A stretch of 7,190 nt of DNA, taken from NCBI GenBank assembly GCA_937885235.1, contig CAKZZK010000008.1, positions 1 to 7,190 of the forward strand, written 5' to 3'. The position numbers and the translations under genes are program-made. The notes beneath the pieces are model-generated. The model ran no database searches. It saw nothing but the letters and a program-made list of their open reading frames with translations, and was not told the origin of the DNA. The DNA comes from an uncultured Treponema sp. (lineage in GTDB: Bacteria > Spirochaetota > Spirochaetia > Treponematales > Treponemataceae). This document shows, one piece after another, positions 1 through 4,783 of the stretch (positions are counted from its first letter, which is position 1; each line of letters opens with the position of its first letter).

Positions 1-64
1 CTCACTTCGCACTGAGAAAACTACCAAACGAAGCTCCCGCTACAGCGCAACCACATATAATACT
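1..64. other. Region downstream of murI, no gene seen
   Basis: This short stretch follows the murI stop codon. The only ATG reading leftward soon meets a stop. CTCA and TGAG near the window edge could form a 4-bp stem, which is too weak to call a terminator. A TATAAT at 56-61 points into the 3' end of murI and is probably chance. I see no supported function here. Confidence 0.5.
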
Positions 65-904
65 TTAGGCAAGCACCCCGCCCCAAGGGATATGGAAGCC
101 CGTGCACATCGTCTCGTACTCCTTGCGTTCTGCATCGCTTTTGCAGCTTGTCACAAAAAAACACTCATCGGGGGGAAGGTTTTCGGGAAAGAGATAAGCG
201 TTCTGTGGGGACGAAAGGCTGCGCACTTTTTCCTGCTCAACCCGTATTGCCTGCCGTGCAACACCGTCGCGGCTGTCTATGACCTGTATGCCCGCCCCCG
301 CAAGCTCCGCGATTTCCGCCGCTACGTGGGTAAAATGCGTACAGGCAAGGACAAGCACATCGCAGCCCTTTTGTGCAAAGAAATCCACCGCGGGACGCAC
401 GGCGGCAAAGCGCTCTTCCCTGCTTGCGGTAAAGAGGCTGTGCTCCACAAAGGCAACCAAATCGGGATCTCCCCGGCTGAACACCGTGCAGTCGGAAGCA
501 AAATTCGCGATGAGCCGTGCGCAGTACGGGTGCCTCACCGTCGCATTGGTCGCAAGGAGCCCTATCCGCTTGTTGTGTGTGTAGCGGGCTGCAAGACGAA
601 TGGCGGGCACCGTGCCCACGATAGGCAGCGAGGGAAAAAGCCCGCGCAGGGCATCAAGAGAGGTAACGCTTATGGTATTGCAGGCAATGACAAGGGCAAG
701 GGGATGCCACACATCCACAATGCGGCGGATGACGGAAGCAGCGCAGGAAGTGACCTCTTTCGCAGACTTTTCACCGTAGGGAAAGTGCTCCGTGTCCCCC
801 AGATAGACGCAGCGGGCTGAGGAAAATTGCTCTTTCAGTTCAAGCATGTAGGGAATGCCACCCGTACCGCTGTCCAAAAAAGCAAAATCAATGGCGCTTT
901 TCAT
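65..904 (-). CDS. murI: Glutamate racemase MurI
   Basis: Predicted cytoplasmic, cofactor-independent racemase that converts L-glutamate to D-glutamate for peptidoglycan stem peptides. The 279-residue length is normal for the family. Visible motifs are DSGTGG (residues 11-16, with the conserved Asp and Ser), FPYG (41-44), ACNT with catalytic Cys75, GTVPA (97-101) and ACTHF with the second catalytic Cys188. Both cysteines of the two-base mechanism are present, so the enzyme should be active. The ATG at 904 shares ATGA with the stop of the upstream zinc-ribbon gene. No good Shine-Dalgarno sequence precedes it, so translational coupling is the likely way it starts. The stop is TAA at 65-67. The family assignment is firm; the coupling is inferred from the overlap. 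Confidence 0.96.
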   Translation of the reverse strand: MKSAIDFAFLDSGTGGIPYMLELKEQFSSARCVYLGDTEHFPYGEKSAKEVTSCAASVIRRIVDVWHPLALVIACNTISVTSLDALRGLFPSLPIVGTVPAIRLAARYTHNKRIGLLATNATVRHPYCARLIANFASDCTVFSRGDPDLVAFVEHSLFTASREERFAAVRPAVDFFAQKGCDVLVLACTHFTHVAAEIAELAGAGIQVIDSRDGVARQAIRVEQEKVRSLSSPQNAYLFPENLPPDECFFVTSCKSDAERKEYETMCTGFHIPWGGVLA

Positions 905-1173
905 AGATTGAACAGGGCTTCAAGTTTCTTCCTTGCATCGGCTTTTTTTGCGACGGGGGGAAAATGCAGCTTTGGTTTAAAACTGCCGCAGAAATTTGCC
1001 CTTTCCTTGTCCCTGACAAGCTCTTCCACCGTTTCATGGCAGTCATAATGGCTTCCGGGAGAGTAGAACGTGCAGTTCCGGCAGGAGTGCAGGTCCGCAT
1101 GGCAGAAGGGACACTCGGCACTGCGCGCTATGAAAGAGGCATCTTCAATGTCATTTCCACATTTCCAACACAT
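901..1173 (-). CDS. Small double zinc-ribbon protein
   Basis: A 90-residue protein with a dense cysteine pattern. CWKC (Cys2, Cys5) and CPFC (Cys21, Cys24) look like one four-Cys zinc ribbon. CRNC (Cys31, Cys34) with His42, Cys45 and Cys62 suggests a second metal site. The segment around residues 54-62 (RDKERANFC) resembles a conserved ending I recall from small bacterial zinc-ribbon proteins of unknown function. The C-terminal 20 residues are basic and helical in character. There is no signal peptide or membrane segment, so it is probably cytoplasmic. It is the first gene of a pair with murI (ATGA overlap) and is preceded by a promoter-like sequence ending six bases before its ATG. Its role is unknown; protein or nucleic-acid binding through zinc is possible. 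The overlap with murI suggests co-expression but does not prove a shared function. Confidence 0.85.
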   Translation of the reverse strand: MCWKCGNDIEDASFIARSAECPFCHADLHSCRNCTFYSPGSHYDCHETVEELVRDKERANFCGSFKPKLHFPPVAKKADARKKLEALFNL

Positions 1174-1179
1174 GACCCC

Positions 1180-1208
1180 ATTGTAACCCTTTGACTAAAT
1201 GTTTTCAA
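1180..1208 (-). promoter_or_regulatory. Sigma70-type promoter for the zinc-ribbon/murI pair
   Basis: On the minus strand, TTGAAA (1208-1203) is followed by a 17-nt spacer and TACAAT (1185-1180), each 5 of 6 to consensus. The -10 box ends six bases before the ATG at 1173, so transcription should start at or within a base or two of the start codon. There is no room for a ribosome binding site outside the promoter, which suggests a leaderless mRNA. It interleaves with the rightward promoter at 1191-1219. Confidence 0.72.
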
Positions 1209-1219
1209 TAGCGTAGTAT
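1191..1219 (+). promoter_or_regulatory. Sigma70-type promoter for the pentapeptide/hydrolase pair
   Basis: TTGACT (1191-1196, 5 of 6 to consensus), a 17-nt spacer and TAGTAT (1214-1219, 4 of 6) lie directly before the ATG at 1225, with five bases between. The expected start of transcription is the A of the ATG or its neighbour, so a leaderless message is predicted. Its -35 box lies inside the spacer of the opposing promoter, so two polymerases could not occupy both at once. Confidence 0.62.
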
Positions 1220-1224
1220 GAAGT

Positions 1225-1908
1225 ATGTATGCACTCAATCCCTGTATGCACCCCGGCTGCCGGCAGAATGCCATCTCGACCATTGATGAAAATGGAAATA
1301 TCTCCGAAGAACCGGGCTACTGCCCGACCCATCAGGAAGACCTGACCGTGGCGCTCGGAAAAATCCTCGATTATATCCGCACGCACGACAAGGTTGTGGG
1401 ATTAAATGTCCAAGGGCTGACAATCACAGACATCGACTTCACAAAGAAGAAGTTTTACGGCTGCAATATGCAGCACTGCGTCTTCTCCAATGTGAACTTT
1501 GCCGAAGCGCGTGCCAGAATGTGCGTGTTCAATTTTTCGACTTTTACCGATTGCTACCCCATCCGCAGCAACATACAGTTTTCTTCTTACGCGGGCTGCA
1601 AATTCGTCCATACGCTCTTCACAGACAGCGACCTCATACACAACAACTTCAACGGCATCACTGCCTACCAGTGCAGCTTTGACAACAGCGACCTCTACAA
1701 TACCCGCTTTATCAAGGCAATCCTCATCAATACGTCCCTCAAGAACTGCAACCTCAAGAAGACGGTGTTCTACGATTCCATGCGGGACGGCGTATCCTTC
1801 AAGCTTTCCAATACGCGGGAGGCGCTCATAGACCGCAACAAGGGCGGACTCATGGGAGACTTTGACGAACGCTTTGATTACGAAGAGGACAAGGCGAGGA
1901 AACTATGA
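1225..1908 (+). CDS. Pentapeptide-repeat protein with N-terminal Cys/His cluster
   Basis: A 227-residue protein. Residues 7-36 hold Cys7, His9, Cys12, Cys33 and His36 (CMHPGC and CPTH), a likely small zinc-binding module. Residues about 68-185 are degenerate five-residue repeats with Phe or Leu at the centre (for example NFNGI, SFDNS, DLYNT, SLKNC, NLKKT), the pattern of a right-handed quadrilateral beta-helix. The C-terminus from about 212 is acidic and charged. There is no signal peptide, so it is probably cytoplasmic. Pentapeptide-repeat proteins generally act as scaffolds or binding surfaces, some by mimicking DNA; no particular target can be read here. ATG 1225 is preferred because the next Met (residue 8) would lose Cys7. 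The gene ends with ATGA shared with the hydrolase start, so the two are an operon. The fold is confident and the function unknown. Confidence 0.88.
   Translation: MYALNPCMHPGCRQNAISTIDENGNISEEPGYCPTHQEDLTVALGKILDYIRTHDKVVGLNVQGLTITDIDFTKKKFYGCNMQHCVFSNVNFAEARARMCVFNFSTFTDCYPIRSNIQFSSYAGCKFVHTLFTDSDLIHNNFNGITAYQCSFDNSDLYNTRFIKAILINTSLKNCNLKKTVFYDSMRDGVSFKLSNTREALIDRNKGGLMGDFDERFDYEEDKARKL
1891..1900 (+). promoter_or_regulatory. Ribosome binding site for the MBL-fold gene
   Basis: A purine-rich AAGGCGAGGA lies at the end of the upstream coding region. Its GAGG ends five bases before the ATG at 1905, a normal Shine-Dalgarno distance. It fixes the hydrolase start and contrasts with the first-of-transcript genes in this window, which lack such a sequence. 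Confidence 0.75.
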
Positions 1909-2492
1909 AGATATACTTTCACCTCTGCCTGCAGGAATTCACAAACTGCTATATCGTGGCAAACGACGACCCGAACGTTATGGAAGCGCTCATCATTGAT
2001 CCCGGCAAAATATCCGCAGAGATGATAAAGCAGATAGAGCGCGGCGGCTACAAGCTGACGGGAGTGCTGATCACCCACAACCACACGAACCACGTGCGCG
2101 GGCTTGCCACGCTCAGAAAGATTTATACGCCTTTCGTCTATGCCGCTGACTACGAAGTGGCGGGGGCAAAGGCAATAGTCCTGCGCGGAGACGGCATCCT
2201 CAAAGTCGCGGGACTTGACGTGATGTATTATTCCGTCCCCGGACACAGCGCAGACAGCATGGTTTTCAAAATCGGCGATGTGCTTTTTACGGGGGATACA
2301 ATCACCTCCGGCATCATCGGGGAAACCTGGAGCAAGTATTCCCGCAGGATGCTGTGCAACAAGATACAGGAAAAAATCTTTTCCCAGTCAGACCAGACCA
2401 TCATCATGCCGGGACATGGACCGCCCACGACGGTGGAGGCGGAACGGCAGTTCAACCTAGACCTGTCAGAAAACTCACCGCAGTTTATTTAA
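1905..2492 (+). CDS. Metallo-beta-lactamase-fold hydrolase, glyoxalase II-like, with Asn in the metal motif
   Basis: A 195-residue single-domain member of the MBL superfamily, closest in style to small glyoxalase II-type hydrolases. The order of motifs is intact: IIDPG (30-34), THNHTNHVRG (57-66), PGHSADS (112-118) with His114, FTGDT (128-132) with Asp131, and PGHGPPT (169-175) with His171. The canonical HxHxDH reads HNHTNH here, so the Asp that normally binds the second metal is Asn62 (codon AAC). The other ligands (His58, His60, His63, His114, Asp131, His171) are present. It may bind one metal or have altered activity; thioester or other ester substrates are typical of the family but none can be assigned. 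The start overlaps the pentapeptide gene by ATGA and has a good ribosome binding site. The TAA stop overlaps the stop of the convergent peptidase gene. Confidence 0.9.
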   Translation: MKIYFHLCLQEFTNCYIVANDDPNVMEALIIDPGKISAEMIKQIERGGYKLTGVLITHNHTNHVRGLATLRKIYTPFVYAADYEVAGAKAIVLRGDGILKVAGLDVMYYSVPGHSADSMVFKIGDVLFTGDTITSGIIGETWSKYSRRMLCNKIQEKIFSQSDQTIIMPGHGPPTTVEAERQFNLDLSENSPQFI

Positions 2493-4276
2493 CGGGAAAT
2501 CAGGTGGACGCGGCCGGCGGCAAGGCCAAAATTGTCAAAAACATAGTCGTTGAGCGCGCGCCCCGCTTCTACAAAAGCTGAGGCTTCCGTGTTGCGGACA
2601 TAGGCTGCTTCCTCCGGCTCATTGCGGAGCACGGAATTCCAGCTGGTTCTATCCATAAAGTACTTCTGGATGGATGAGAGGGGCTGCTGTATGATATATG
2701 CCATGAACTCGTTGCGCATCAGATAGCTGTCATTTGTGTCATAGTTCAGCCCCGGCTGCGTAGCAAAATAGATGCGCAGGAAGTCAAGGCTCCTGCTGTC
2801 AAAGTTGTCATAAAGGCGGGATACTTCGGCGCGGAATGCCTCATTCGTAAAGAAAATGCCGTGCCAGCTTTCGTGTGCGAGCAGCGTCCGCCGCAGGTAG
2901 TCGGGGGATTCCCGCGAGATGGAGATCAACGCTCCCTTTCCCCCGGAATAGCTTCCGTCCTTGCAGTCTATGATAACCTTGTTTGCAAGCAGGATTTCTT
3001 TGAGCAAGAGCTCCCGCGCGTTCAGCGAAAAGTGCTGGCGGGAGGCGGCGGTAAAGAATGCCGCAAGGTCCGAAGCCTTGTAGTCATGCGCATTGTAGCC
3101 GTGCTGGGTGGCGACAAATTCATCGCTCACGAGCGTTCCCCGGTAGCCCTCTTTTTCCACGAAATAGGCAAGCCTTGTCAGGAATTCACTCTGTATTTTA
3201 TAATCCGCAAAATCAAAGAAGAGCACGTGGGGTGCTAGTTCCCACTCATACAGCTCGTAATCCTCAGTCCGCCATTTGCTGCGCGGCCATTCAAAGATAA
3301 GCCCAAGGTCTGTGACGAAAGGATAGAGCGCCCTGCCGTTTTCTCCCGCGGCAAGGGCAGAGCTGTTTGGTTCAAGCATCATGCGGGTGACAGCGGCGAC
3401 ATTCGTGCAGGCAAGGGCTGCATAGCCGGATTTTAACGCAGAAAGCTGTAAGGTAAAGCCAGTCTGTTTCTTTGTCCTGCGCACGGAAAGCTCCTCGCCG
3501 CCATAGGAAAACTGCAGGCGCGCCTGATTGTCCCAGGTGCCGATGTTTTCTGCGGCTTTCAGTCCCACGCTTATCCGCGGGAGGACTTTGCCGTCAGTGT
3601 TTGCGGAAGGAAAAAGGGATGCGGCGCTGCTGAAATCTGCCCTGCCTGAGGCGTAGTCGGAAAGCTCGCCGCCGTCAGCGCCAAAGGCATAGAGTGGAAC
3701 CGCGCTTCCTGTGTCCCAGCCCACCTGCATGTCGCCGAATTTCACTTCGCTTATCTGGTAGGGAAAGAGGCAGTGCATGAAAAAGCCCGCGGGCATGTGC
3801 TGAGGATCCGCAAGGCAGATTGAAAGCGAAAATGTCGTTGTACCTGCCGGGAGCTGGTCAAGCTTCCCCGTCACCAGATTTCTGCCCGGTGCAACGGCGG
3901 AAGGAGGCTCTTTGCCTGTGGCGGACTCTTCCTTCGCATAGAGGAGCCCGAACTCAAATGCCTCGTCAGCGGGCTTCCTTCCTCCGGCGGTAAAGAGCTT
4001 CACCGTTGCCTGCATGGAGATGCCACCTTCCCGTCGTATGCGGTGCATGAGATGTGTCTGCTGGTTCGTGGTAAAAAGCAAATATATAGAAGAATTTTTT
4101 TCAGGATTTGTCGCTGCGGCGCGCATGGACTGCCTGTTCAGGGCAATGAAGCTTTCCCCGTTCATGCCGAGCACGCTTTTATACGCAGCTACCTTGTCAA
4201 CCGTGATGTAGGCTGCGCTCACCAAAAGCAGGAGGCCGAAGATGACAAACAGAAATTTTACCAAATTCTTCTTCAT
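2489..4276 (-). CDS. Membrane-anchored protein with HExxH zinc-peptidase motif
   Basis: A 595-residue protein I do not recognise by name. Residues about 7-25 are a hydrophobic segment after a basic start (MKKN), either an uncleaved signal anchor or a signal peptide; there is no lipobox Cys. Most of the chain should therefore lie outside the cytoplasmic membrane. Residues about 60-340 look like beta-rich sequence with no motif I can name. The C-terminal third carries LLAHESWHGIFF, with HExxH at His468, Glu469 and His472, and NEFMAY 51 residues further on, where Glu523 could be the third zinc ligand as in gluzincins. HNAHDY-like wording near 391-399 and a helical stretch at 415-432 precede it. 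ATG 4276 is chosen over GTG 4282: it gives a typical MKKN start and fits the -10 box six bases upstream. The stop overlaps that of the convergent hydrolase. The substrate is unknown; a surface or periplasmic peptidase is inferred. Confidence 0.82.
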   Translation of the reverse strand: MKKNLVKFLFVIFGLLLLVSAAYITVDKVAAYKSVLGMNGESFIALNRQSMRAAATNPEKNSSIYLLFTTNQQTHLMHRIRREGGISMQATVKLFTAGGRKPADEAFEFGLLYAKEESATGKEPPSAVAPGRNLVTGKLDQLPAGTTTFSLSICLADPQHMPAGFFMHCLFPYQISEVKFGDMQVGWDTGSAVPLYAFGADGGELSDYASGRADFSSAASLFPSANTDGKVLPRISVGLKAAENIGTWDNQARLQFSYGGEELSVRRTKKQTGFTLQLSALKSGYAALACTNVAAVTRMMLEPNSSALAAGENGRALYPFVTDLGLIFEWPRSKWRTEDYELYEWELAPHVLFFDFADYKIQSEFLTRLAYFVEKEGYRGTLVSDEFVATQHGYNAHDYKASDLAAFFTAASRQHFSLNARELLLKEILLANKVIIDCKDGSYSGGKGALISISRESPDYLRRTLLAHESWHGIFFTNEAFRAEVSRLYDNFDSRSLDFLRIYFATQPGLNYDTNDSYLMRNEFMAYIIQQPLSSIQKYFMDRTSWNSVLRNEPEEAAYVRNTEASAFVEAGRALNDYVFDNFGLAAGRVHLISR

Positions 4277-4282
4277 GGCCAC

Positions 4283-4288
4283 ATACTA
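4283..4288 (-). promoter_or_regulatory. Putative -10 box for the HExxH gene
   Basis: TAGTAT on the minus strand (4 of 6 to consensus) ends six bases before ATG 4276, the same geometry as the promoters in the 1174-1224 gap. No good -35 box is found 16-18 nt upstream (TAGAAT at 4311-4306 is the aligned hexamer), so it would be weak or activator-dependent. No Shine-Dalgarno sequence is seen. Confidence 0.42.
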
Positions 4289-4309
4289 CACTTTTTTTGT
4301 GATTTATTC

Positions 4310-4315
4310 TACACT
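4310..4315 (+). promoter_or_regulatory. Putative -10 box for the 142-aa gene
   Basis: TACACT (4 of 6 to consensus) ends six bases before ATG 4322. The hexamer 17 nt upstream is another TACACT, not a -35 consensus. The octamer CTACACTT occurs at 4286-4293 and again at 4309-4316, 23 bp apart, and could be an operator-like repeat. The site overlaps the region expected to hold the -35 of the opposing gene. No Shine-Dalgarno sequence is visible. Confidence 0.35.
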
Positions 4316-4321
4316 TGTGCT

Positions 4322-4750
4322 ATGACTGTATACATACCGCACAAAGATACGCTTTTTCTGCTCGCACGGCTGCAGCGCTCCTTCATAGCAAGCTACAATC
4401 AGGGGCTCTGCCGGGAGGACTACCTCTTTCCGCAGTATCCCCTCTATGCCTTTGCGGATGACGGTCAGCCCTCTGTTCCCGCCATAGCATGTGAGATTCT
4501 TGCCCCCGTCGCAGAGAAAACACAGTGCTTCTTTCCATTTGAACTGGAAACGGCGGATGGCACGGTCGAACATTTTAAGATAGTATTTGCTACAGGGAAA
4601 AGCGCTATAGACGGTCTGAAAGCAAGCGACACCTTTGAGAGGCTGCCGGAAAAGCTTTTCCCCCTCCATCCGCGGAGCTGGCAGAGGGGGAGGGCTGTCA
4701 TTGAAAACAACAGCTGGCAGATTTTTGACACCGCGTGGTGCAAGGCATAG
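4322..4750 (+). CDS. Hypothetical 142-aa protein upstream of mnmG
   Basis: A 142-residue protein with no motif I recognise. It starts MTVYIPHKDT, is rich in aromatic residues in its first half (YLFPQYPLYAF near 34-44) and has no signal peptide or membrane helix, so it is probably a compact cytoplasmic protein. The reading frame stays open upstream to about 4043, but that part lies opposite the peptidase gene. ATG 4322 is the natural start because it falls in the intergenic gap just after a -10-like box. The gene lies 33 bp before mnmG on the same strand, so read-through into mnmG is possible although mnmG has its own -10 box. That the frame is a real gene is supported by its position filling the space between neighbours with short gaps; the function is unknown. 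Confidence 0.7.
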   Translation: MTVYIPHKDTLFLLARLQRSFIASYNQGLCREDYLFPQYPLYAFADDGQPSVPAIACEILAPVAEKTQCFFPFELETADGTVEHFKIVFATGKSAIDGLKASDTFERLPEKLFPLHPRSWQRGRAVIENNSWQIFDTAWCKA

Positions 4751-4773
4751 CACAGCAGGGCGAAAAATGATAC

Positions 4774-4779
4774 TATAAT
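4774..4779 (+). promoter_or_regulatory. Perfect TATAAT -10 box before mnmG
   Basis: A perfect TATAAT ends four bases before ATG 4784; an overlapping TACTAT at 4771-4776 would leave seven bases. No clear -35 lies 16-18 nt upstream (CACAGC at 17). There is no Shine-Dalgarno sequence in the last 20 bases before the start; the nearest purine run, AGGG at 4757-4760, is 23 bases away. Either register would give a leaderless or nearly leaderless mRNA. Confidence 0.5.
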
Positions 4780-4783
4780 CATC

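Noticed and set aside
1..16. CTCA...TGAG inverted repeat as a terminator for murI
   Set aside because: The stem is only 4 bp with mismatches inside and no adjoining T run on the minus strand.
56..61. TATAAT hexamer as a promoter
   Set aside because: On the plus strand it points into the 3' end of the oppositely oriented murI, with no rightward gene behind it; an isolated AT-rich hexamer is likely chance.
92..820. A 242-codon open frame antisense to murI
   Set aside because: It mirrors conserved MurI codons, is rich in Cys, His, Arg and Lys as antisense frames often are, and has no start context.
4277..4282. GTG at 4282 as start of the HExxH gene
   Set aside because: It would add only Met-Ala and begin directly after the -10 box. 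The ATG at 4276 gives a standard signal-anchor start.
4043..4321. Upstream extension of the 142-aa gene's reading frame
   Set aside because: The extension lies opposite the start of the HExxH gene and crosses its promoter gap. The ATG at 4322 just after a -10-like box is the better start.
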